Origin: Clostridia bacterium
GTDB lineage: Bacteria > Bacillota > Clostridia > Christensenellales > CAG-138
Direction: 5' to 3'
Length of the DNA stretch: 35,627 nucleotides
NCBI GenBank assembly: GCA_016296415.1
Contig: JAEDJH010000004.1
Span: 1-35,627 of the forward strand
The notes under the pieces were generated by a model. The model was not told the DNA's origin and searched no databases. It saw only the letters and a program-made list of their open reading frames with translations. The translations under genes and the position numbers were made by a program. Position 1 is the first letter of the stretch; each line of letters begins with the position of its first letter. Positions 1 to 8,074 of this stretch are shown one piece after another.

Positions 1-21
1 GGGCGCAATGCCCTATTTTTT
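1..21 (+). terminator. Rho-independent terminator of an upstream gene (cut by the window edge)
   Basis: The window opens with GGGC, a GCAAT loop, GCCC, then TA and seven T. This is a compact intrinsic terminator for a rightward gene lying before the window. The stem may extend past the edge, so its full length cannot be judged. Confidence 0.55.
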
Positions 22-137
22 TGTTTCAATTCTCCTGAACATTCGCCGTGCAATGCAGCATTTCGACAGTTTGCGAATAGTATATACCATACACCGCTTT
101 GGCAATAATATTCGATATTACCGAAAGGAGCTAACCC

Positions 138-374
138 ATGCAAGGCAGATATTCACACGGCGGAGCAGCCGTCGATATACACATACCCAAATCCGATGCG
201 CTAAAGTCAGCCGCAGACGAGTACGAGCGCTGCGTGCTTTGCGGCCGCCTGACCGACACAAAAAAGCTCACGCCCGTTGACGCAAGGAAAAACTATATCG
301 TCGGCGCAGGACAGCTTTGCGGCGTCTGCGGCGAATCCGTGCGCTCCGAGCTTCGCTTTATCGACGCCGAATAA
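138..374 (+). CDS. Small four-cysteine zinc-ribbon-like protein (78 aa), function unknown
   Basis: I do not recognise this family by name. The ATG at 138 follows a clear ribosome binding site (AAAGGAG, 8 nt upstream), which supports a real small gene. Two cysteine knuckles, CVLCG (C32, C35) and CGVCG (C61, C64), are separated by 25 residues, the classic layout of a treble-clef or zinc-ribbon metal site. There is no signal peptide or membrane segment, so it is probably cytosolic. Its role could be nucleic acid or protein binding, but nothing in the sequence decides this. It stands alone between a terminator at the window start and the phosphopantetheinyl transferase, with an AT-rich possible hairpin just downstream. 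Confidence 0.75.
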   Translation: MQGRYSHGGAAVDIHIPKSDALKSAADEYERCVLCGRLTDTKKLTPVDARKNYIVGAGQLCGVCGESVRSELRFIDAE

Positions 375-401
375 ACCGGGAGGCACAATGGCAGGACGTC
401 A

Positions 402-427
402 TAAAACAGTTACAGGGGACTGTTTTA
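402..427 (+). terminator. Possible terminator after the zinc-ribbon gene
   Basis: A perfect 9-bp stem, TAAAACAGT / ACTGTTTTA, with an 8-nt loop sits 28 nt after the stop codon. The stem is A/T rich and the T run (TTTT) lies inside it, so it may be only a weak terminator. Confidence 0.35.
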
Positions 428-447
428 CGGATACCTGCCAAAGGCTG

Positions 448-476
448 TTGCGTTTTTATTCGGGGTATATTACAAT
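448..476 (+). promoter_or_regulatory. Candidate sigma-A promoter for the phosphopantetheinyl transferase
   Basis: TTGCGT and TACAAT are separated by 17 nt, about 27 nt before the chosen ATG. The -10 matches 5 of 6 consensus bases; the -35 only 3 of 6. Confidence 0.4.
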
Positions 477-502
477 TCTCTCAAAAACGGGAGGGGTTCC
501 GT

Positions 503-1204
503 ATGCAGAATGTGGATATATATGCGATAAATGCGCCTGAAACGGACTGTACGCGGTTTATCTCCCTCATGTCCGCCGTGCGGCTTGAAAAACTGTCCCG
601 CAGTATCGGCATTGAAGCAAAGCGGCTGTCTGCGGCGGCGGAGATGATGCTGAACGTCGCCCTGAATAACCATACGGATAATTACAAGCCGTGCCCCGAT
701 TATTTTTATGACGAGCTTGGCAAGCCGACGCTTGCTCCCTCCTACGGGCGGCACATCAGCCTTTCGCACTCGGGGGAGCTTGCGCTGTGCGCAATATCGG
801 CGCTTCCCGTCGGGCTCGATGCAGAAAAGCATCGCCCCGTACACGATGGATTAAAATACCGCATTTTGTCCGAAAGCGAGCTTGCCTACTGCACCTCCCC
901 AAATATGCTTATCGACCTGTGGAGTGCAAAGGAAAGCTGTCTGAAGCTGACCGGCAAGGGGCTTCGCACACCGATGAAGCATTTGAGCCTTAACGATTAC
1001 AACCTTACCGAAAGCGGCGTTGACAGCGCCCAAATGCTCGACGCCGACGGACGGCGGATCGCCTATACAAAAAAGATCGCCTGCGGCGACCTTCCGTACA
1101 GCATATTCGTTTCCACATTTGAGCCGGCAAACGCCGTGCTTCACATTTGCACCGAAGCGGATCTGCTTTGCGTCATTCGGGCTTTTTATCAAAATACGCC
1201 CTGA
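503..1204 (+). CDS. 4'-phosphopantetheinyl transferase, Sfp type
   Basis: The protein transfers the phosphopantetheine arm of coenzyme A to a serine of acyl or peptidyl carrier proteins, in the cytosol. In 233 residues the family motifs appear in order: a HISLSHSG block (H84, H89), VGLDAE with the Mg ligands D106 and E108, and WSAKES with W140, K143 and E144. The length fits the Sfp superfamily. I start at ATG 503, after GGGAGGGG with about 7 nt spacing; the frame stays open upstream to 317 but that part lacks family character. The last 32 nt overlap the 3' end of convergent uvrC. No carrier protein or synthase gene is in the window, so its target could be fatty acid ACP or a remote pathway. 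Confidence 0.9.
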   Translation: MQNVDIYAINAPETDCTRFISLMSAVRLEKLSRSIGIEAKRLSAAAEMMLNVALNNHTDNYKPCPDYFYDELGKPTLAPSYGRHISLSHSGELALCAISALPVGLDAEKHRPVHDGLKYRILSESELAYCTSPNMLIDLWSAKESCLKLTGKGLRTPMKHLSLNDYNLTESGVDSAQMLDADGRRIAYTKKIACGDLPYSIFVSTFEPANAVLHICTEADLLCVIRAFYQNTP

Positions 1205-3008
1205 TTGCCTCCGCACACGGTCTGTTCATGCCCTTTATTGCGGCAAGCTCCTCCACCGAGGCGTTTTTTATGGCCTCAAGAGTCGTGAAATTATCAAACA
1301 GCAGGCGCTTTCGCTTTTCGCCCACTCCGTCTATCTCGCTCAGCACGGAGAAAAGGGCGTTTTTTTGCCTCAGACCCCTGTGATAGCTGATGGCAAAGCG
1401 GTGCGCCTCGTCCCTCAGCCTCTGCAATATGTGCAAAGCCGGGCTGTTTTTGGGCAATATCACGCTCTCCTCGCTGTACGGCAATATTATCTCCTCTTTC
1501 CTTTCGGCAAGACCTATCGCATTTATATGCCCAAGCCCCTGCTCCGAAAGCACCTCGAGGGCGACGTTAAGCTGTCCCCTGCCGCCGTCCACCACTATCA
1601 GATCGGGCAAAGCCGCAAACTTTGCATCGCCGTCCGCCGCACGCAGAAAGCGTCTCGTCAGCATCTCACGCATCGCCGCATAATCGTCGCCGCCTTCCTG
1701 TCCCTTTATCCTGAAGCGGCGGTATTCGCTGCGTGACGGCTTTCCGTCCTCAAAAACGACCATTCCGCCGACCATGTCCCTGCCCTGTATATGCGAGTTG
1801 TCGTAGCATTCTATCCTTGCCGGCAGCTCGTCCATGCCGATCACGCCGCAAAGCTCCGTCAGTGCTCCGTCAGTGCGCTCCCATTCCCTGTGCAGAAGCT
1901 CCTTCCGTTTTTTCAGCTCATCCATGCCGTTTTTATATGCCATATCCGCAAAGGCAAGCTTTTCGCCCCTCTTTGGCACCTCGATGCGGATCCTGCGTCC
2001 GGAAAGCTCCGAAAGATATTCGGCGATAGCCTCCGTTTCCTCCGCCGCAGACCGTAAAATAACGTAACGTGCGGGCAGGTTTTCCAACGTGTAGTGCTGC
2101 TTCAAAAACGAGGCGGTTATTTCCTCATCGCTCTCGCCGCCGTCGGTCATGGTGAATTTGTCGGTGCCTATAACCTTGCCCTCCCTGATATTCAGCATGA
2201 ACACAAGCGAGGCGCCCTCCATTCTGCAAAGGGCAAACACGTCCATTTCCCTGTCGGCGGTTAATATGGCACGCTGCTTTTCGCCGATGAGCTGTATCGC
2301 ACGCAGCCTGTCCCGAAGCTCTGCGGCGGTTTCAAACTCCATGCGCTCCGCCGCCTGCATCATCGCCTCGGACAGCCTTTTTTCAAGCTCCGCCGTGTTC
2401 CCCGAAAGCATTTTTATAATGCTGTTTACATATTCGTGGTAGCTCTCCCTCGTCACAAGTCCCGTGCAGGGCGCACAGCATCTGCCTATGTGGTGCATAA
2501 GGCACGGGCGTTCACGCCTGTCGATCGCCTTTTTTATGTCCTTTTTACAATGCCTTATGGGAAAATGCTCCCTTATCGCCGTCAGTGATTCCTTCATCGC
2601 AAGGGCGTTCATGTACGGGCCGAAGTACCTTGCACCGTCGTTTTTATAGCGGCGCACGACCTCAAACCTCGGAAAATCCTGCCTCAGATCGACACGCAGA
2701 TACGGATAGTTTTTGTCGTCCTTGAGCAGTATGTTGTAATGCGGCATCAGTGTCTTTATAAGATTGCTTTCGAGCGCAAGCGCCTCGGTCTCGCTGTTTA
2801 CGATGATGTATTCAAAGTCCTCGATATGCCCCACCATTGCGGCAACCTTTGCGGACATATTGTGCTTCGAGCCGAAATACTGCTTCACTCTGTTTTTTAG
2901 GTTTTTAGCCTTGCCGACATATATGACGGCGCCGGAGGCGTCCAGCATCTTATAGACCCCGGGAAGCTCCGGCAAAAGCTCTATTTTCCCCCGCAGAGTA
3001 TCGTTCAT
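1173..3008 (-). CDS. uvrC: UvrABC system protein C
   Basis: UvrC makes both incisions around a lesion during nucleotide excision repair, after UvrA and UvrB locate the damage. The 611 residues are standard: a GIY-YIG nuclease near residues 13-95 (GVYK, VIYVGKAKNLKNR), cysteines C154, C169, C177 and C181 spaced as in the iron-sulfur site of UvrC, the UVR helix pair (AAERMEFETAAELRDRL, about 219-235) that binds UvrB, an RNase H-like nuclease with CYDNSH and VVDGGRGQL, and C-terminal helix-hairpin-helix motifs from about 555. It is the last gene of a long leftward run and overlaps the stop codon of the preceding pyruvate kinase-like gene by 4 nt (ATGA), so its translation is probably coupled. 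No separate terminator was seen; it ends inside the convergent transferase gene. Confidence 0.97.
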   Translation of the reverse strand: MNDTLRGKIELLPELPGVYKMLDASGAVIYVGKAKNLKNRVKQYFGSKHNMSAKVAAMVGHIEDFEYIIVNSETEALALESNLIKTLMPHYNILLKDDKNYPYLRVDLRQDFPRFEVVRRYKNDGARYFGPYMNALAMKESLTAIREHFPIRHCKKDIKKAIDRRERPCLMHHIGRCCAPCTGLVTRESYHEYVNSIIKMLSGNTAELEKRLSEAMMQAAERMEFETAAELRDRLRAIQLIGEKQRAILTADREMDVFALCRMEGASLVFMLNIREGKVIGTDKFTMTDGGESDEEITASFLKQHYTLENLPARYVILRSAAEETEAIAEYLSELSGRRIRIEVPKRGEKLAFADMAYKNGMDELKKRKELLHREWERTDGALTELCGVIGMDELPARIECYDNSHIQGRDMVGGMVVFEDGKPSRSEYRRFRIKGQEGGDDYAAMREMLTRRFLRAADGDAKFAALPDLIVVDGGRGQLNVALEVLSEQGLGHINAIGLAERKEEIILPYSEESVILPKNSPALHILQRLRDEAHRFAISYHRGLRQKNALFSVLSEIDGVGEKRKRLLFDNFTTLEAIKNASVEELAAIKGMNRPCAEAIRAYFDKKPE

Positions 3009-3985
3009 TGTCCCTGCTCCGTTTCAAAATACGAGGATGCGGTTTTTACAAGATACTTCATCGCCTCGACGGGGTATTTGCCGACCGCCGTTTCTCCGGT
3101 GAGCATCAATGCACTTGCGCCGTCCGCAACGGCATTGTATATATCCGAAACCTCCGCACGGGTAGGCACGGGGGAGCCGTGCATGGACGCTAAAAGCTCC
3201 GTAACGACCAAAAACGGCACGTTTTCACGCCTGCACAGGCTTGAGATGCGCTTTTGCACCCCCGGAAGCTCCCATAGGGGCATGGAGTTCCCCAAATCGC
3301 CCCTCGCTATCACTATCATGTCGCACAGCGCCGCAAACTCGGGAAGCCTGCTCACACCCTCAAGGTTTTCCACCTTTGCAAACAGCTTCAGTCCGCCGCC
3401 GTTTTTTTGAATCTCGCTCCTTACCGTTTCGATGTCCCCGCGTCCCCTGACAAAGGGCTGCATGAGCCCCGTAACGCCGTAAGAGCCGGCAAGGGCAACG
3501 CTTCTTTTATCACGCTCGGTCATAGTGGGCATATCTATTTTTGCTCCCATTACCGCCACGCTCTTTTTGCCGGAAAGTCTTCCGCCCCTTTTGACGATGA
3601 GGCTGTCGCCGCTCACCTCCAGCAGCAGCTTTCCGTCGTCGAGCAGCAATCCGTGTCCGTCCTCTATAGCCTGCGAAACCTCCGTGGGCAGCATCAGCGT
3701 CCGTACCGCCGATAAAAGCGGAAGCTTCTCGCCGGTTTTCAGCTCGACGGGCAAAGGCAGTTCCCCGATGCGAAGCTCCGGCCCCTGCATATCCATCAAA
3801 AGCTCCTGCTTTACGCCGGTCAGCCTTTCGGCGGCAAACAGCGCATTTATCCACGGCTCGCACGCCTCTATGTCCGAATGGGAAAGGTTTAGCCTCGCAC
3901 CCGTCATTCCGGCGTCGATAAGCCTTGCCAAAACCTCCGCTTCACAGCAGGCAGGTCCCAGCGTTGCATAAAATCCAAGCTTCAT
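3005..3985 (-). CDS. Pyruvate kinase-like protein without the C-terminal domain
   Basis: The fold is that of pyruvate kinase, which makes ATP and pyruvate from phosphoenolpyruvate and ADP. Visible motifs are RLNLSHSD (R31, N33, S35), DMQGPELR (D65, R72), a short B domain near 75-155, KVENLEG with the catalytic lysine K204 and metal ligand E206, IARGDLG (D230), VTELLASM (T262) and PTRAEVSDIYNAVADG. Thus the catalytic set is kept. At 326 residues it ends right after the A domain, whereas usual enzymes have about 470 or more and carry a C-terminal domain for assembly and allostery. The gene is tightly packed between polA and uvrC, overlapping each by 4 nt, so it is not a decayed end fragment. 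It may be a real minimal kinase, a paralogue with another phosphoenolpyruvate-type substrate, or a regulatory protein. Confidence 0.85.
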   Translation of the reverse strand: MKLGFYATLGPACCEAEVLARLIDAGMTGARLNLSHSDIEACEPWINALFAAERLTGVKQELLMDMQGPELRIGELPLPVELKTGEKLPLLSAVRTLMLPTEVSQAIEDGHGLLLDDGKLLLEVSGDSLIVKRGGRLSGKKSVAVMGAKIDMPTMTERDKRSVALAGSYGVTGLMQPFVRGRGDIETVRSEIQKNGGGLKLFAKVENLEGVSRLPEFAALCDMIVIARGDLGNSMPLWELPGVQKRISSLCRRENVPFLVVTELLASMHGSPVPTRAEVSDIYNAVADGASALMLTGETAVGKYPVEAMKYLVKTASSYFETEQGQ

Positions 3986-6570
3986 TTTGTGTCGTACCAG
4001 CTCTTTCCCGTCTTTACCTCTGCCTCAAGCGGCACACGAAGCGCCGCCACATTCTCCATGCACTCCCTCAAAAGCTCCGAGACCTTTTCCGCCTCGCCCT
4101 CGGGACAGTCGATTATCAGCTCGTCATGCACCTGCAATATCAATCTTGCGTTCGGACATTCACGCTTTAACAGCGAGCTTACCTTCACCATCGCAAGCTT
4201 TATTATATCGGCGGCGGAGCCCTGTATGGGCATATTCATCGCCACACGCTCCCCGAAGCTTCGGGTGTTGTAGTTTGAGTTTTTAAGCTCGGGCAGCTCC
4301 CTCCTTCGCCCCGAGAGCGTCACCGCATAGCCGACCTTTTTCGCCGTTTCGATGCTTTCGGTCATGTATGTCCTTATGCCCTCATAGCGATGCTTGTACG
4401 TCTGTATGTACCTTGCCGCCTCGCTCCTCGTGGTGCCGATGTTTTTCGCCAGTCCAAAGTCGCTTATGCCGTAAACTATGCCGAAGTTTACCGCCTTCGC
4501 CGCACTGCGCTGCTCCCTCGTCACCTCGTCCGCAGGCACGCCGAATACCTCCGAAGCCGTCCTTGTGTGTATATCCTGCTTTTTCAAGAACGCTTCCTGC
4601 ATCTTTTTATCGTCTGCAATATGCGCAAGCAGCCTCAGCTCTATCTGTGAATAGTCCGCACCCACGAGCACGCTCCCCGGGGAGGCGATGAACGCCTTTC
4701 GTATCTCCCTGCCCATCTCGGTCCTGACGGGGATGTTCTGCAGATTCGGCTCCGTTGACGATATTCTTCCCGTTGCGGTTATGTTCTGGTTAAAGCTCGT
4801 ATGCACCCTGCCCGTCTTTTTGTCCACAAGAGCGATCAGACCGTCTATGAACGTGCTTTTGAGCTTTGTCAAAAATCTGTATTCTATGACAAGCGGCACT
4901 ATTTCGTGTTTTTCCCGCAGGGCTTCGAGCGTTTCGGCGTCGGTGGAATAGCCCGTCTTGGTCTTTTTCATCGCCGGCAGCCCCAGCTTGTCATAAAGCA
5001 CGGCACCGAGCTGCTTGGTGGAGAGGATCGAAAACTCCCCTCCGGCACACTCGTATATCGCCGCCGCAAGCTCCTTTATCCTCTCACCCATTTCGTCCCC
5101 GATGGAGCGGAGCATTTTCGTGTCTATCATAAAGCCCGTGCGCTCCATGTCGAACAAAACGCCTATCAGCGGAAGCTCCATGTCACGGTACAGCGACTCC
5201 ATGCCCGTGGCTTTCAGCTCAAACATCATCGGCTCATACAGCGACAAAAGTGCCGACGCATCGGGGGCAAGCCCCTGCCGAAGCTCGCACAGCTCCTTCA
5301 GGCTGTTTGCGGGTCTTGTGGCGTGCAGAAGATAGTCAACAATCATCGCATCAAATTCAAGTCCATTCAGCACCGTACCGCACCTGTCGAGCCTGTGCAT
5401 CAGCCTTTTCGCGTCGAAGGTCAGCTTGTGTATTTTTTCATCCTCGAGCGCAGCTTTCAGCGCGCAAAATATCTCCTCGTCCGAAAGCCCGGGTTCAAGC
5501 AGGTTTCCGCCGGCGACGATCTCAAACTGCTCCGTTTTCCCCTCGCCGTCAACGGCAACATACAGCCCGTCGTCTATATATATCGCCATGCGCTTTACGT
5601 TCTTGAGCCGCAAAACGAGCTTTTTCAGCGCCTCCTCCGTGCCGATGCGTTCGGTATGCACGGGGGTAAGGCTTTCTGTTTTTGCGGGTTCGGGCCGCTC
5701 CTCAAAGACAGGAAGCCTCGATACGATGCTCCTTAGCTCAAGCTCGGTCAAAAGCTCCCTTGCGCCGCCCATTTTCCGCTCCGTGAACAAGCAGTTTTCA
5801 AGCTCTATATCTATCGGTGCGTCGGTGTCGATGGTTGCAAGGCGATAAGACAGCCTCGCACTTTCGCCGCCGCCCTCAAGCTTCTTTTGCAATGCGCCCT
5901 TTTCCTCGACCGCACCCCTTGTAAGCGCCTCCTCAAGCGTGCCGTATTTTTGCAGCAGCTTTACGGCGGTCTTTTCGCCTATTCCGGCAATGCCCGGTAT
6001 GGCGTCCGATGCGTCGCCCATAAGCCCCTTCAGGTCGATTATCTGGCTCGGCGTGACAAAATACTGCGCCATTAGCTCGCCTTCGTCAAACTCCACCGTT
6101 TCGCTTATGCCCTTTTTTGTCATCAGAACATGGGTATTTTCGTCAATAAGCTGCAATGCGTCCCTGTCGCCCGTGACAATAAGCGTGGAGACGCCGCATT
6201 TTTCCGCACGCCTTGCAACGGTGCCGAGTATGTCATCCGCCTCGTAGTCGGCGCACTCGCATACAGCTATCCCCATTTTGCCGAGCACGGCTTTGAGCAC
6301 GGGCATCTGCTCCCTAAGCTCGTCGGGCATAGGCTTTCTGCCCGATTTGTACTGTCCGTAGATTGCGTGTCTGAACGTGGTTTTGCCCTTGTCGAACGCA
6401 ATGAGCATATAGTCGGGCTTTCTCGCCGCCAATTTGAGCAGCATACCCAAAAATCCGTGAAGCGCACCCGTATGCGCCCCCGCCCTCGACGTCATGTCGG
6501 GCAACGCAAAATAGGCCCTGTACATGAGGCTGTTTCCGTCTATTGCTATCAGGGTTTTTCTCTGTTCCAT
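3982..6570 (-). CDS. polA: DNA polymerase I
   Basis: Polymerase I fills gaps in excision repair and removes RNA primers. The 862-residue protein has an N-terminal 5'-3' nuclease (AIDGNSLMYRAYFALP at the start; a helix-hairpin-helix with GDASDAIPGIAGIGEKTA), a middle 3'-5' exonuclease-like region, and a complete polymerase domain with motif A (VGADYSQIELRLLAH), motif B (RSAAKAVNFGIVYG) and motif C (QVHDE, 813-817). The middle region reads AIYIDDGLYVAV where proofreading enzymes have a DxE pair, so proofreading is probably lost, as in the Bacillus and Taq enzymes. It is 24 nt downstream of the VTC gene and overlaps the pyruvate kinase-like gene by 4 nt. Grouping with uvrC is functionally sensible because both act in excision repair. 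Confidence 0.97.
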   Translation of the reverse strand: MEQRKTLIAIDGNSLMYRAYFALPDMTSRAGAHTGALHGFLGMLLKLAARKPDYMLIAFDKGKTTFRHAIYGQYKSGRKPMPDELREQMPVLKAVLGKMGIAVCECADYEADDILGTVARRAEKCGVSTLIVTGDRDALQLIDENTHVLMTKKGISETVEFDEGELMAQYFVTPSQIIDLKGLMGDASDAIPGIAGIGEKTAVKLLQKYGTLEEALTRGAVEEKGALQKKLEGGGESARLSYRLATIDTDAPIDIELENCLFTERKMGGARELLTELELRSIVSRLPVFEERPEPAKTESLTPVHTERIGTEEALKKLVLRLKNVKRMAIYIDDGLYVAVDGEGKTEQFEIVAGGNLLEPGLSDEEIFCALKAALEDEKIHKLTFDAKRLMHRLDRCGTVLNGLEFDAMIVDYLLHATRPANSLKELCELRQGLAPDASALLSLYEPMMFELKATGMESLYRDMELPLIGVLFDMERTGFMIDTKMLRSIGDEMGERIKELAAAIYECAGGEFSILSTKQLGAVLYDKLGLPAMKKTKTGYSTDAETLEALREKHEIVPLVIEYRFLTKLKSTFIDGLIALVDKKTGRVHTSFNQNITATGRISSTEPNLQNIPVRTEMGREIRKAFIASPGSVLVGADYSQIELRLLAHIADDKKMQEAFLKKQDIHTRTASEVFGVPADEVTREQRSAAKAVNFGIVYGISDFGLAKNIGTTRSEAARYIQTYKHRYEGIRTYMTESIETAKKVGYAVTLSGRRRELPELKNSNYNTRSFGERVAMNMPIQGSAADIIKLAMVKVSSLLKRECPNARLILQVHDELIIDCPEGEAEKVSELLRECMENVAALRVPLEAEVKTGKSWYDTK

Positions 6571-6594
6571 GTTCTCTTTTCCGGCTTTCTTAAT

Positions 6595-7293
6595 TTACAG
6601 TTCGTATTTTCTCGACAGCACGTATTTGCTTATTGCGCTCCTCGTATGGGACGCTGTCTGTATCAGGCTGCGAACGAAGGTCGGCAGGTATTCGTTAAAC
6701 TTCACCTCAAGCACCATATCGTATTCGTCGGCGGCGGGATATGTGGGAAGCTCCCTGTCGAATATGTCAAACGAACGGTAGCCCGTCCTTATGTTCTTGT
6801 CAAACGTTATGCGAACGTTCTCGACGGGGAAAACGTATGCCTCCCTCGTGTAGTCCACGATCACCGCAGGGCGAAGATGCCTCGTGGCGAACAGCGTGAA
6901 CATCTCCCTTGCAAACGCTTCCTTCCTGTACAGCAAAAAGCGGTAGTCGCCCCCCGTAAGGGCGTCGCATTCCGCCCTCGACAGCGATATGGACTGCTTT
7001 TTGATGTAGCCGCTTTCCTTGTGCTTGCACTCGAGCTTTATCACGGCGTCGGAATAGTTGTACGTCCTTATACGCACCTTATACCTGTGATCGACACCGT
7101 CTATCTTATCCCGAAGCGCAGAGTCCTCATAGTCGTCAAAATAGAGACTGCGTATAAAATACTCGCCCTTTTCGTTGGTGTTGTCGTCGCTTTTGAGCGT
7201 GTTTTTCAGCAGGTTCGACAAAAGCACGTAGTCGCCGCTGTTAAGATAGTATTTAAGCTCGTGTCTGTATCCGTTTGAGTGCTTCTTTTTCAT
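6595..7293 (-). CDS. VTC-domain protein (polyphosphate polymerase-like, tunnel-fold)
   Basis: This matches the VTC domain of the triphosphate tunnel metalloenzyme fold, known from yeast Vtc4, which polymerises phosphate from ATP. In 232 residues the charged strands lining such a tunnel are visible: RHELKYYL (E12, K14), YKVRIRTYN (K72, R74, R76), KLECKHKE (K86, E88, K90), VDYTREAY (R150, E151), ITFDKNIRTG (D165, R169), LEVKF (E196, K198) and SKYVLSR (K223). The length equals the bare domain, with no SPX or membrane segments. Bacterial VTC genes are often next to DUF4956 or CotH genes; neither is present. Here it follows cvpA by 34 nt and precedes polA by 24 nt in an apparent operon. The actual product, polyphosphate or another polymer or nucleotide, cannot be told from sequence. 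Confidence 0.88.
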   Translation of the reverse strand: MKKKHSNGYRHELKYYLNSGDYVLLSNLLKNTLKSDDNTNEKGEYFIRSLYFDDYEDSALRDKIDGVDHRYKVRIRTYNYSDAVIKLECKHKESGYIKKQSISLSRAECDALTGGDYRFLLYRKEAFAREMFTLFATRHLRPAVIVDYTREAYVFPVENVRITFDKNIRTGYRSFDIFDRELPTYPAADEYDMVLEVKFNEYLPTFVRSLIQTASHTRSAISKYVLSRKYEL

Positions 7294-7327
7294 GCCTTCA
7301 CAATATCCTTTCCGAATTATGCCGTTA

Positions 7328-8035
7328 TCATGTGCTGGGCATCCAGCTTAAAATGAAGTTCGATTCGTACAGTAAATGCACCAGCTTCGACTCGTTCAGC
7401 ATATCCTTGATAAAGGATATTTGCCCAAGGAATGTCAAAACTATCGGTACAAGCGTAAAAATCACCACCAGAACAAGCAGACCCCTTATGCACGACGCCG
7501 CAAGCGCAAACAGCGCATCGTACGCCCTCAGCCCCGGCAGTCCCACGGCGTAATCATACCAGTTTATGCCCACGGCAAACAGCACCCTGAACACGAGGTA
7601 AAACGCCAAAAACACGACTATATTTATAAATACGTTTACCATGGTTGAGTTGAAATATTCCCCGAGGGTGATTATGCCCTGCTCCGAGAAGGCTTCCTTC
7701 ATTATATTGCGCCTTATTTCCTTGTCCATCGGATAGGGAAGCCCCGCACCCTCGATTATCTCATCTATCTCCTCGGTGGTGAACGTGTAAATGCTCCGCT
7801 TGGCAAGCTCCGAGTCATGTATGAACTCCGAGCCCTCCGTGTAATACAGCATCATGTTGTACAGCTTTTCATTGTCCTTGAGCCTGTTGGAACCGAGGCC
7901 CATGAACATAAACGCCAAAATTATCGAAAGTATCATCGCCGCAAACGACAGACCCGTATGACAAAAGCCATTGTACAGACCCATCAGCAGCACCGTGACG
8001 AATACCGCAATTATCGCAATGTCAATTATACTCAT
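7328..8035 (-). CDS. CvpA family membrane protein
   Basis: The 235-residue protein has the CvpA-type layout: two N-terminal membrane helices (about residues 3-20 and 26-45) with a small-residue-rich segment, a soluble middle part (about 50-115), and two further helices (about 128-150 and 160-190). CvpA relatives are inner membrane proteins linked to colicin V production and envelope stress resistance; their exact activity is unknown. I start at ATG 8035, because GGGAGAGG lies 5 nt before it; the in-frame start nine codons earlier has no such site. It lies between the DUF5711-like gene and the VTC gene in the same orientation, so it probably belongs to the envelope part of this operon. Confidence 0.82.
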   Translation of the reverse strand: MSIIDIAIIAVFVTVLLMGLYNGFCHTGLSFAAMILSIILAFMFMGLGSNRLKDNEKLYNMMLYYTEGSEFIHDSELAKRSIYTFTTEEIDEIIEGAGLPYPMDKEIRRNIMKEAFSEQGIITLGEYFNSTMVNVFINIVVFLAFYLVFRVLFAVGINWYDYAVGLPGLRAYDALFALAASCIRGLLVLVVIFTLVPIVLTFLGQISFIKDMLNESKLVHLLYESNFILSWMPST

Positions 8036-8074
8036 CGTCCTCTCCCTTCCTGTAAAACGCACGGGCTGTCCCCG

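Noticed and set aside
317..502. N-terminal extension of the phosphopantetheinyl transferase
   Set aside because: Would overlap the small zinc-ribbon gene and its hairpin, and has no family resemblance; ATG 503 has a good SD.
4801..7278. Long rightward frames opposite polA and the VTC gene
   Set aside because: Opposite strand of strongly conserved coding sequence; composition is typical of antisense frames.
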